Shown: piece after piece, positions 23,224 through 31,044 of the stretch | Layout of the letters: every line of letters starts with the position of its first letter | Position numbering within the stretch: position 1 is the stretch's first letter | Assembly: GCA_017941355.1 (NCBI GenBank) | Contig: JAGAWN010000284.1 | Location: 1-43,784, forward strand | Source: Ruminiclostridium sp. | Lineage (GTDB): Bacteria > Bacillota > Clostridia > Oscillospirales > Ruminococcaceae | Direction: 5' to 3' | DNA: 43,784 bases | Program-made: the position numbers and the translations under genes | Notes under the pieces: model-generated | Databases searched by the model: none | What the model was told of the DNA's origin: nothing | What the model saw: the letters and a program-made list of their open reading frames with translations, nothing else

Positions 23224-24447
23224 ATGAACTACGAAGAAGCAAGAAAAAAGATGTCCGATATAGGTCAGGAACACGTTTTCAGATACTACGGCGAGCTTTC
23301 GGAGGAACAGAGAGCCTCTCTGATACGTCAGATAGAGGAAACCGACTTTTCTGTACTCTCCCGGATACACGGCAGCACCGACGGGGAGCGCGGAGTATTC
23401 GCGCCGCTTGCCGCAATGCAGCTTGACGAGATAAAAGCACGCGAACATGAGCTTCATGATGCCGGAGTAAGAACTATAAAAGCGGGAAAGACCGCCGCGC
23501 TCCTGCTCGCCGGAGGAATGGGTACAAGACTCGGTTCCGACGATCCGAAAGGAATGTATGACATCGGCATAACAAAGCCGGTTTATATCTTCGAGCGCAT
23601 AATCGGCGATCTTCTCGATACGGTAAACGAGACAGGCACATGGATAAGGCTGTTCATCATGACCAGCGAAAAGAATCACGACAAAACAGCCGCGTTTCTG
23701 AAAGAGCATGACTATTTCGGCTACAAGGAGGATCGCATAGTTTTCTTCAAGCAGGATATGGCTCCTGCCTGTGATTTCGGCGGCAAGCTTTATATGGAAG
23801 CCAAAGACCGCATCTCCGTTTCTCCCAACGGCAACGCGGGCTGGTATTCCTCAATGTGCCGCGCGGGACTTGACAGGATACTGACCGATGAGGGGATAGA
23901 ATGGATAGATGTATTCGCTGTGGATAATGTTCTCCAGCGGATATGCGATCCCTGCTTCGTGGGCGCGACGGTTCTTGCGGACGTTTCCGTGGGAGCAAAA
24001 GTCGTCCGCAAAGCCGCCCCGGACGAGAAGGTCGGCGTGATGTGCCTTGAGGACGGCAGACCCTCGATCGTGGAATACTACGAACTGTCCGAGGAAATGA
24101 TGAACGCGAAAGACGAAAACGGCGCTCCCGCGTACAACTACGGAGTTATACTGAATTATCTGTTCCGCACAAGCGAACTTGCGGGAATAGCGGACGACAG
24201 AATGCCGCTTCACGTCGTAAAGAAGAAGATACCGTATATAGACGATAACGGCAATACGGTGAAGCCCGCAGAACCGAACGGCTTCAAGTTTGAGCAGCTT
24301 GTGCTGGATATGATACATCAGCTTTCTTCCTGTCTGCCTTATGAGGTCATAAGAGAGAAAGAGTTTGCGCCTATCAAGAATCCCACCGGCACGGACTCCG
24401 TTGAGAGCGCAAGGGAACTGCTCAGAAAGAACGGGATCACGCTCTGA
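23224..24447 (+). CDS. UDPGP-family nucleotidyltransferase (UDP-GlcNAc/UDP-hexose pyrophosphorylase)
   Basis: The 407-aa protein belongs to the eukaryote-type UDPGP family, which forms UDP-sugars from UTP and sugar-1-phosphate. The nucleotide loop is LLLAGGMGTRLGSDDPKGMYD (residues 93-113; the loop Gly-Gly and the Lys of PKG are the key residues). A sugar-binding FFKQDMAPA region and a conserved NP/AGN...YSS segment (NGNAGWYSSM) follow. Sequence features are closest to UDP-N-acetylhexosamine pyrophosphorylases; glucose-1-phosphate or galactose-1-phosphate are possible. AGGAGG precedes the ATG. Monocistronic. Confidence 0.87.
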   Translation: MNYEEARKKMSDIGQEHVFRYYGELSEEQRASLIRQIEETDFSVLSRIHGSTDGERGVFAPLAAMQLDEIKAREHELHDAGVRTIKAGKTAALLLAGGMGTRLGSDDPKGMYDIGITKPVYIFERIIGDLLDTVNETGTWIRLFIMTSEKNHDKTAAFLKEHDYFGYKEDRIVFFKQDMAPACDFGGKLYMEAKDRISVSPNGNAGWYSSMCRAGLDRILTDEGIEWIDVFAVDNVLQRICDPCFVGATVLADVSVGAKVVRKAAPDEKVGVMCLEDGRPSIVEYYELSEEMMNAKDENGAPAYNYGVILNYLFRTSELAGIADDRMPLHVVKKKIPYIDDNGNTVKPAEPNGFKFEQLVLDMIHQLSSCLPYEVIREKEFAPIKNPTGTDSVESARELLRKNGITL

Positions 24448-24484
24448 ACAGTTCTGCCGTCAGGCAACACACACAAATAAAAAA

Positions 24485-24520
24485 CCGCAGTACAAAACTG
24501 TACTGCGGGATTTCTTTTTT
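24485..24520. terminator. Terminator between the UDPGP and D-LDH genes
   Basis: Perfect 10-bp stem CCGCAGTACA/TGTACTGCGG with loop AAAC, preceded by an A-run and followed by TTTCTTTTTT, so it probably works in both directions for the two convergent genes. Confidence 0.85.
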
Positions 24521-24550
24521 CATGCGGCTGCGGACGATCTCTGCCCTCCG

Positions 24551-25588
24551 TCAGAAGCATCTTTCCTTGCGGTCTTTGCTGAGAGTCTCTATTCTGCCGT
24601 CTTTGTAACACAGTTCATTGTCACAAATACCGTCGTTCTCATAATATGACCGGATATTGTTCATGGTAGTCTCCGCGATATTGCTGAGGGCTTCCGCCGT
24701 AAGGAATGCCTGATGAGAAGTAACGATCACATTCGGCATGGATATAAGCCGCGCAAGCCGCTCGTCGTTGAGGATATGACCGGATCTGTCCTCGAAGAAC
24801 AGCGAAGCTTCCTCCTCATACACATCGAGGCAAGCCGCTCCCACTTTTCTCGCCCGGATACCGTCAAGCAAAGCGTCAGCGTCGATCAGAGCGCCTCTCG
24901 AGGTATTCAGTATCACAACGCCCTTTTTCATCTTTCCGATGGCGTCCGCATTTATCATGTGCTTTGTTTCGTCTGTAAGCGGGCAGTGAAGCGAAATGAT
25001 ATCGCTCTTCTCAAACAGCTCGTCCAGTGAAACATAGTTTATACCGCTGTCAGCCGCGGGAAAAGCGTCGTATGCTATAATGTTCATACCGAATCCGCGG
25101 CAGATATCTATAAACACTCTTCCGATCCTTCCGGTGCCGACTACGCCGACAGTCTTTCCGTGCAGATCAAAACCTGTAAGCCCGTTGAGCGAGAAGTTGA
25201 AATCCCTTGTTCTGATAAATGCCTTGTGTATGCGGCGGATCGACGTAAGCAGCATTGCCATCGTGTGTTCCGCAACCGCGTAAGGCGAATATCCGGGAAC
25301 GCGCACGACGTGTATTTTACCGAAAGCGTACTTCATATCCACGTTGTTGAATCCCGCGCATCTCAGCGCTATTATCTTCACCCCGTACTCACAGAGCTTG
25401 TCTATGACAGCCGCGTTCACGCTGTCGTTTACGAATACGCACACCGCGTCACATTCCTTTGCAAGACCGGCGGTGATCTCCGTAAGCTTTGTTTCAAGGA
25501 ATCTGAATTCCGTCTCGCCCTCTTTTTCATAAGGCTCAAACGCTGCCTTATCATAATCCTTCGCTTCAAAAAAAGCAATTCTTAACAT
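24551..25588 (-). CDS. ldhA: D-lactate dehydrogenase (D-2-hydroxyacid dehydrogenase)
   Basis: The 345-aa enzyme has the split catalytic domain of D-2-hydroxyacid dehydrogenases and a Rossmann domain with GTGRIG (151-156) and Asp174 (YDAF) for NAD. The active site residues are Arg231 (NTSRGAL), Glu260 region (DVYEEE) and His292 (SHQAF). The SHQAFLT version and RCAGFNNVD motif are those of the LdhA-type fermentative D-lactate dehydrogenases. It regenerates NAD+ by reducing pyruvate. AGGAGG precedes the ATG. It lies 69 bp downstream of the FBPase gene on the same strand and may share its transcript. Confidence 0.88.
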   Translation of the reverse strand: MLRIAFFEAKDYDKAAFEPYEKEGETEFRFLETKLTEITAGLAKECDAVCVFVNDSVNAAVIDKLCEYGVKIIALRCAGFNNVDMKYAFGKIHVVRVPGYSPYAVAEHTMAMLLTSIRRIHKAFIRTRDFNFSLNGLTGFDLHGKTVGVVGTGRIGRVFIDICRGFGMNIIAYDAFPAADSGINYVSLDELFEKSDIISLHCPLTDETKHMINADAIGKMKKGVVILNTSRGALIDADALLDGIRARKVGAACLDVYEEEASLFFEDRSGHILNDERLARLISMPNVIVTSHQAFLTAEALSNIAETTMNNIRSYYENDGICDNELCYKDGRIETLSKDRKERCF

Positions 25589-25657
25589 ATTATATTCTCC
25601 TCCTTATGCTGTCTGAGATCGGACTGTCCGGTTTTTGATCCGTATATACAGCCCGGT

Positions 25658-27601
25658 TCAGTCATTTATCCTGTTCTGACGTTCCTTTATCTCACCTGTG
25701 CGGTATGCGCGCAGAAGCTCCCGCAGGTCATCTATCTGTCCGAGTATGTCCTGTCCCTTGTCGGTATCCGAAACATTCGCCCGCCGTTCAAGCCGTTCAA
25801 CGAGATGTATCTTTGGTGTCCGCTCGCTCTCTCCGGGAATGAACGGATAATGCTCCGCCAGATTGAGACTGTGGGAATCGAAGATAAGCGTGTATCCCGC
25901 GATCCCGGTGGTTTTCTGATATGCTTTCGATATGCCGCCGTCAATAACGAACAGCCTTCCGTCAGCCTTGACGGGATGCTCGCCGTTCTTGATCTTCACC
26001 GGGACATGACCGTTGATGATATGTCCCTTGTTTACATCGCTCACGAACAGTCCCAGCAGTCTCCGGCATACATCGGCATTCTCGGAATAGGTATAATAAG
26101 CGTTGTAATGCTCCGCGTGCAGTTCCTTGTCATCGAGAAAATACCGTTCAAAGAACGCCATCTTGTCCTTTCCGTACAGCGGGGATTTCGCGCCGCACCA
26201 CAGGTAAAGCATATAGTCCCTCGCGTAGTCCTTTTCCGCACCTTTCGGAAGGAAGTACGCCTTGTTGGCAATGTCGTCCAGCTTGTCCATAAGTTCCCGT
26301 CCGCTGTATTCCGCCATATCTATCCACACATTCTGTAGTTCCCCGTTCCCGTCGAGGGGTATGCAGCCGTGAAACAGTACGTTTCCGTTGCTCACCTTGT
26401 ACATTGAGCCGTGGGCGTAAAGGAATCTGATGTGTCTCTGAAGCTTTTCACTGTGACGGAACGAAGCCGAAAGCACGGACATAAGTTCCTCTTCCCCGCC
26501 GGAAAGTTTCAGCGGATCCGCGGGATCGACTGTCGGAAAACTGCTGTCTTTCAGCCTGTGTTCCCTGCCGTTTATCACGATCGTGCCTTTTGCGAAATCT
26601 ACCCGGTCAAACATCACTCTGTCACGCATTTCCCATTCCGGGTATTTTTTCATCAGCTGACCTTCGAGTTTGAGCTGTATCACGGTGATCGCCTTGTGCA
26701 TCTTCGCCACGAGCCGCGTATCCACCGGATCATAGATGTTGTCGTCCAGAGTGCTTGGCATGAACAGAGCGCAGTCGTCGTCCTTGTATGTCTCGGCAGC
26801 AAACACCGACAGCGCCCGGAGGTTCAGCCCGTAGCCGTCCTCAAGAATGTCAAAATTGTTGTAGCGCATGGATATTCGTATAACATTCGCAATAAGCGCC
26901 CGGTTTCCGGCAGCGGCGCCCATCCACGAAATGTCGTGATTGCCCCATTGTATGTCTATGTCATGGAACTTCATAAGCTCGTCCATTATGATATCCGCTC
27001 TCGGTCCGCGGTCATATATGTCACCGATTATGTGCAGAACATCTATCGAGAGCGACTGTATAGTCCTGCACAGCGAGGCGATAAAGCTTTCGGCAATGCC
27101 GGTATCGAGTATAGAGTTGATGATCTCGTCATAGTAAAAATCCTTGTTCACGTCGTCCGTGACATTCAGCAGTTCATCGAGGATATAAACAAGATCCTCC
27201 GGCACACGCTTTCTGATGCGGGAACGGGTGTATTTTGCCGATACGGCTTCCAGCACGATTATAAGACGGTAAATAGTAAGACTTCGCCATTCGTCGGTGA
27301 TCTCCTCTGCCGACGCGAGACGCTTCAGTTCTTTTTCCGGATAATAGATGAGCGCGGCAAGGCGTTCACGGTCATAGTTTGAGACCGTCTTTCCGAGAGC
27401 CGTGTCTATCTTGTTCTTAATCATTCCGGAAGCGCTTCTGAGCATGTGCAGAAAGGCTTCGTATTCGCCGTGCATATCACTGAAAAAGTATTCCGTCCCT
27501 TTCGGCAGGCTTCGTATAGCTGAAAGATTTATGATCTCAGCCGCCGCGCTTTCTATTGTCGGATACTCCTTTGCAAGCATTGTGAGGTATTTTCTGTCCA
27601 T
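25658..27601 (-). CDS. fbp: Fructose-1,6-bisphosphatase class III
   Basis: The 647-aa protein is the Firmicutes-type FBPase III (about 650-670 aa), a calcineurin-like metallophosphatase of gluconeogenesis. Metal-site motifs are present in order: DMHGEY (N-terminal), GDIYDRGPRAD, WGNHDISWMGAAAG and NGHVPVK, with the C-terminal VIDGGISKAYQ that completes the core. The ATG at 27601 was chosen because AAGGAT lies eight bases upstream; an ATG at 27622 is weaker. It has its own promoter (27694-27722), divergent from the ABC exporter gene. Confidence 0.93.
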   Translation of the reverse strand: MDRKYLTMLAKEYPTIESAAAEIINLSAIRSLPKGTEYFFSDMHGEYEAFLHMLRSASGMIKNKIDTALGKTVSNYDRERLAALIYYPEKELKRLASAEEITDEWRSLTIYRLIIVLEAVSAKYTRSRIRKRVPEDLVYILDELLNVTDDVNKDFYYDEIINSILDTGIAESFIASLCRTIQSLSIDVLHIIGDIYDRGPRADIIMDELMKFHDIDIQWGNHDISWMGAAAGNRALIANVIRISMRYNNFDILEDGYGLNLRALSVFAAETYKDDDCALFMPSTLDDNIYDPVDTRLVAKMHKAITVIQLKLEGQLMKKYPEWEMRDRVMFDRVDFAKGTIVINGREHRLKDSSFPTVDPADPLKLSGGEEELMSVLSASFRHSEKLQRHIRFLYAHGSMYKVSNGNVLFHGCIPLDGNGELQNVWIDMAEYSGRELMDKLDDIANKAYFLPKGAEKDYARDYMLYLWCGAKSPLYGKDKMAFFERYFLDDKELHAEHYNAYYTYSENADVCRRLLGLFVSDVNKGHIINGHVPVKIKNGEHPVKADGRLFVIDGGISKAYQKTTGIAGYTLIFDSHSLNLAEHYPFIPGESERTPKIHLVERLERRANVSDTDKGQDILGQIDDLRELLRAYRTGEIKERQNRIND

Positions 27602-27693
27602 TGTGATCCTTTCGGGCATCATTAATGCCGTGACCGCCGTTTATACCGGCTGCCGCTGTCCGGGTCGCGGCACCTGTTCTTTCCTGCTATTCC

Positions 27694-27722
27694 ATTATAA
27701 CATTTCTTTACCCGGTTTTCAA
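27694..27722 (-). promoter_or_regulatory. Promoter of fbp
   Basis: Minus strand TTGAAA (27722-27717), 17-bp spacer, TGT-extended TATAAT (27699-27694). Confidence 0.75.
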
Positions 27723-27838
27723 TACCCATTCAATATATATTGCATAAAAACCGAAGTTCCCAAAGCAGGAACTGCAAAAAAAATAGATTTTTACTATTTT
27801 TAAGCATAAATTTCATACTGCCGAAAGTCAGTCGGTGG

Positions 27839-27844
27839 TATAAT
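27839..27844 (+). promoter_or_regulatory. Probable extended -10 of the ABC exporter gene
   Basis: TATAAT preceded by TGG, 34 bp before the start codon. No acceptable -35 box lies at 16-18 bp, so the extended -10 would have to suffice. Confidence 0.45.
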
Positions 27845-27877
27845 GTATCGTGCAAAAAATGCAGGGAGATAAAAGAA

Positions 27878-29695
27878 ATGAAAGAAAACAAGCCTCATAT
27901 ACTCGAAAAAAAGCTCACAACCGACGAGAACATAGATGAAGATATACTTCTGAAAAGCTTCGAGCAGAACAGACACCACAGTCTCAGAATACTTCTGGGA
28001 CTGTACAAGGGGCAGTATTTACGGCTGTTCCTAGCGGTGGTACTGTTCGCCGTAAAGCACACGCCGGTCTGGGTGCTTCCGATAACGACAGCTAACATAA
28101 TCAACGCCGCCACGGGTCACGACAGCAACGCCGTACAGACTATCATCATAAATACCGTGATAATGGCAGTTCTTATCGTACAGAATGTGCTTACAAACTA
28201 CTTCCACACCTACTTCTACGCGAAAGTCATACGCAATGTCGAATGCAGACTGCGCAGTTCAATGGTGCGCAAGCTCCAGCAGCTTTCGATCACATTTCAC
28301 AACGAGATGCAGTCCGGACGCTTGCAGTCAAAGATAATGCGCGATGTGGAGCAGATCGAGAACCTGTCGTCTCAGATATTTATTTCCGTACTCAGCATTA
28401 TTATGAATATAATCGTTGCTTTTACGGTCGTAGTCAGCTCTTCATGGGTAGTATTCCTGTTCTTCCTTGCAACGATCCCTGTCGCGGTCATTATCCGCAC
28501 CGTGTTCCGCAAGAAGATCAACCTGCGCAATAAAACATTCCGCAAAGAAATGGAAGAAACATCCGTCAAAGTCATGGAAATGGTGGAACTTATCCCCGTC
28601 ACCCGCGCTCACGCCCTTGAGGACAGTGAGACCGAGAAAATGGACAGGCAGCTGCGGAGCGTCGCGGACGAGGGTCTGAAGCTGGACGTGATACAGTCTT
28701 TCTTCGGCTCGATAAACTGGGCTTCGTTCCAGCTGTTTCAGGTGCTTTGTCTCGCATTCACGGGCTGGCTCGCCTTTCAGGGAACTATCAGACCCGGAGA
28801 CGTGGTGATGTACCAGACCTACTTCTCAACGATCGTAAACCAGGTAAGCGGTATCATCACACTAATACCTATAATCTCAAAGGGACTCGAAGCGGTAAGT
28901 TCGGTGAGCGATATTCTCCTTTGCGCGGACGACGAGCAGCCGAAAGGGCTGCCGGATATCGGGGAAGTCGAGGGAAATATCGAGTTCCGCGATCTTTGCT
29001 TCAAGTTCAAAAACGCCGGCAAGCCGGTGATCCGGGATCTTTCGCTGAAAATAAACAAGGGTGAAACAGTAGCGTTTGTGGGAGCTTCCGGTGTCGGTAA
29101 AAGCACGCTTCTCAATCTTGTGATCGGTTTTCTGAAACCCCAGTCCGGGCAGGTGCTTGTTGACGGCATTGACCTGAACAGCATAGATCTGCGGAGCTAC
29201 CGCAAATATATAGCCGTTGTCCCTCAGGCGCCGATACTGTTCACCGGCACCATACGCGAGAACATAACCTACGGCTCCGAGGACATCAGCGACGGGTTTC
29301 TCAATGAAGTTATAAAAGCCGCCAATCTTGAGGAGCTGATACTTTCGCTTCCCGACGGACCGGATACCCTCGTGACCGAACACGGTGCCAACCTTTCGGG
29401 CGGTCAGCGCCAGCGTATCTCCATTGCACGGGCGTTTGTGCGCAATCCGAAAATACTGATCCTCGACGAAGCTACCTCCGCTCTGGATTCCGTTTCCGAG
29501 AAAAAGATACAGGACAGCGTTGACAGGCTGGTCAAAGACCGCACTACATTAATAGTTGCGCACAGACTGTCAACCATTCGCAATGCCGACAAGATAGCGG
29601 TCATAAGCGACGGCGACGTTATCGAGTTCGGCAGCTATGACGAACTTATGGAAAAGAAAGGCGAGTTTTACAAGCTGCGCTCGCTCCAGCTATGA
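27878..29695 (+). CDS. ABC exporter, fused transmembrane and ATPase domains (ABCB type)
   Basis: The 605-aa half-transporter works as a dimer. A six-helix exporter domain spans about 45-340, and the nucleotide-binding domain about 370-600 with Walker A GASGVGKST, Q-loop (VPQAP), signature LSGGQRQRIS, Walker B ILILDEATSALD and H-loop VAHRLST all intact. Such proteins export lipids, peptides or drugs; with no peptidase domain or partner gene here the substrate is unknown. The start at 27878 has GGGAGA upstream and gives MKENKPH; upstream in-frame codons run through intergenic AT-rich DNA and were rejected. Confidence 0.9.
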   Translation: MKENKPHILEKKLTTDENIDEDILLKSFEQNRHHSLRILLGLYKGQYLRLFLAVVLFAVKHTPVWVLPITTANIINAATGHDSNAVQTIIINTVIMAVLIVQNVLTNYFHTYFYAKVIRNVECRLRSSMVRKLQQLSITFHNEMQSGRLQSKIMRDVEQIENLSSQIFISVLSIIMNIIVAFTVVVSSSWVVFLFFLATIPVAVIIRTVFRKKINLRNKTFRKEMEETSVKVMEMVELIPVTRAHALEDSETEKMDRQLRSVADEGLKLDVIQSFFGSINWASFQLFQVLCLAFTGWLAFQGTIRPGDVVMYQTYFSTIVNQVSGIITLIPIISKGLEAVSSVSDILLCADDEQPKGLPDIGEVEGNIEFRDLCFKFKNAGKPVIRDLSLKINKGETVAFVGASGVGKSTLLNLVIGFLKPQSGQVLVDGIDLNSIDLRSYRKYIAVVPQAPILFTGTIRENITYGSEDISDGFLNEVIKAANLEELILSLPDGPDTLVTEHGANLSGGQRQRISIARAFVRNPKILILDEATSALDSVSEKKIQDSVDRLVKDRTTLIVAHRLSTIRNADKIAVISDGDVIEFGSYDELMEKKGEFYKLRSLQL

Positions 29696-30648
29696 GCGCT
29701 TCATATCACGGAATTTTTTCGGCGTAACTCCGCGGTGTTTTCTGAAACTCTTGATAAAATGGCTGCAATCGGAAAATCCCGTTTCCTGCCCGATATAGTC
29801 TATATCATGGTCGGTGAACAGCAGGTATTCCTCAGCTTTGTATATCCTCATGCGCTCTATGTATTCCTTGCAGCTCATGCCGTAGCGTTCACGGAATTTC
29901 ACCGCGAACGCCGAATAGCTCAGGTGGCACTCGTCCGCGATATCCGCAACTCTTATGCCCTCGTTGAGATGCCTGTCTATGTACTCCGTGATATTGTCGA
30001 TACTGCTGTCGGTTTCTTTGACTGCGGGACATTCGCGGATATTCAGGCCGCCGCTCTCCCATGACCGTATTATCATATATATCAGCCGGTAAATGTAAGC
30101 GCGGAGCATAACGTCATACCCGTAGCGGAAACCTTTCATCTCGTTTACGCAGTCGGTGAATATCCTGCCGCACTCCATTTTTTCAGTCTCGTCCGGCATG
30201 AAGCAGATAGGCTTCCCTTTTTCGCGGGCATAGCGGAAAATACTGACCGGCGACGGGGAATAGGAGGAAATGCTCGGGAACTTTCCGAGATCGAATTTCA
30301 GTACCGAGTAAACCGGAAGTCCGCCGTCCGCCGCGGAAACCGAGTGTACGCACATCGGCGGGAATACCGTCAGGCTCCCGGTCTCCGCGGTGAACGCTTC
30401 ATCGTCCGCCGTCATTGCGGCGGCTCCGGACTGTATGTATATTTTAAGTTTCCCCAAAATTTCCCGCGACAGCTCTAAAAGCGTTTAGTCGAGTTTTACG
30501 TTCAATTTTTGGGGAAACTTAAAATGTATATCAGTTCCGCGAAATAGTGCCAGTGCGGCTTTACCGGAAACTCTTCCTTTGACGCGTCAAACTCAAAGCA
30601 CTCGACAGGCATATTCAGGCTTGCAGCTTTTTCAAACAGATTGCTCAT
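29690..30648 (-). pseudogene. AraC-family regulator gene split by an 85-bp inverted-repeat element
   Basis: The true start is an ATG at 30648 with GGAG upstream; it encodes MSNLFEKAASLNM and a cupin-type HWHYFAELIYI before running into the element and a TGA at 30504-30502. The same protein resumes after the element with IYIQSGAAAM, continues through the cupin domain and ends with an intact AraC DNA-binding domain (VADIADECHLSYSAFAVKF, DIDYIGQETGFSDCSHF). Deleting exactly 89 bp (element plus one target copy) joins the two parts in frame into 289 residues, the usual AraC length. As found, only a truncated sensor and a C-terminal piece (possible TTG start at 30457) could be made. The 3' end overlaps the ABC exporter stop by six bases. 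Confidence 0.85.
30441..30525. mobile_element. 85-bp MITE-like insertion with perfect 19-bp terminal inverted repeats
   Basis: The ends are ATTTTAAGTTTCCCCAAAA and its exact inverted complement. The flanks repeat GTAT (30437-30440 and 30526-30529), read as a 4-bp target duplication; because the flank is itself repetitive, 6 or 8 bp with correspondingly shorter ends fit equally, and all readings give the same 89-bp total. The centre carries a small hairpin (CTAAA/TTTAG) and no coding sequence. A full-length relative with a transposase must exist or have existed elsewhere. Confidence 0.82.
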
Positions 30649-30800
30649 ATAATACTCCAAAATAGATTTATACAATTATTATACACCGGATCCGCGCATA
30701 TTTCCATACCCGGACGCCCCGCCGGATAAATTAGTCGATATGCACAGGCAGTCCATACGATATGCGCGGTTGTTTGTCGGTTTTGACGCATATTTTTCTC

Positions 30801-30829
30801 TTGACAAATCCGGAAAAATAGTTTATAAT
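30801..30829 (+). promoter_or_regulatory. Promoter of the ilvB-ilvA-ridA operon
   Basis: TTGACA (30801-30806), 17-bp spacer, TATAAT (30824-30829). The transcript would start near 30836, just before the leader-peptide ribosome binding site. Confidence 0.8.
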
Positions 30830-30862
30830 TCAAATGTATTATTTCGGGAAGGAGACAGAACA

Positions 30863-30967
30863 ATGACATTCACATCTTCCATGATCGTCATTATTATTAC
30901 CGGTACAGTCATTATCAGCGGCTGCGCCATATTTCGTTCTGCCTTTCAAGTACCGATAATTACATGA
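30863..30967 (+). CDS. Ile/Val/Thr-rich leader peptide of the ilv operon (34 aa)
   Basis: A short frame with a strong AAGGAG site seven to eight bases before its ATG encodes 34 residues. They include nine Ile, three Val and five Thr but no Leu, with codons 8-18 reading I-V-I-I-I-T-G-T-V-I-I. It lies between the operon promoter and an intrinsic terminator that precedes ilvB. This is the layout of a transcription-attenuation leader: stalling at scarce Ile/Val codons would change folding downstream and let polymerase read on. A small membrane peptide is the alternative reading. Confidence 0.7.
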   Translation: MTFTSSMIVIIITGTVIISGCAIFRSAFQVPIIT

Positions 30968-30995
30968 GAATAAACTGATGTAAATATTGAACCTG

Positions 30996-31032
30996 AGCCT
31001 CGGCGGAATGTCTGCCGGGGCTTTTGATTTTT
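30996..31032 (+). terminator. Attenuator terminator before ilvB
   Basis: AGCCTCGGCGG pairs with CTGCCGGGGCT (11 bp including two G-U) around a 5-base loop AATGT, followed by TTTTGATTTTT. It ends 12 bases before the ilvB start and 29 bases after the leader-peptide stop. A competing antiterminator pairing is not obvious by eye. Confidence 0.75.
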
Positions 31033-31044
31033 GGAGGAAGATCT

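Noticed and set aside
30441-30457. TTG at 30457 as the true start of the second AraC-type gene
   Set aside because: That TTG lies inside the inserted element's inverted repeat; the missing N-terminal cupin segment is encoded upstream from an ATG at 30648 with a good ribosome binding site.
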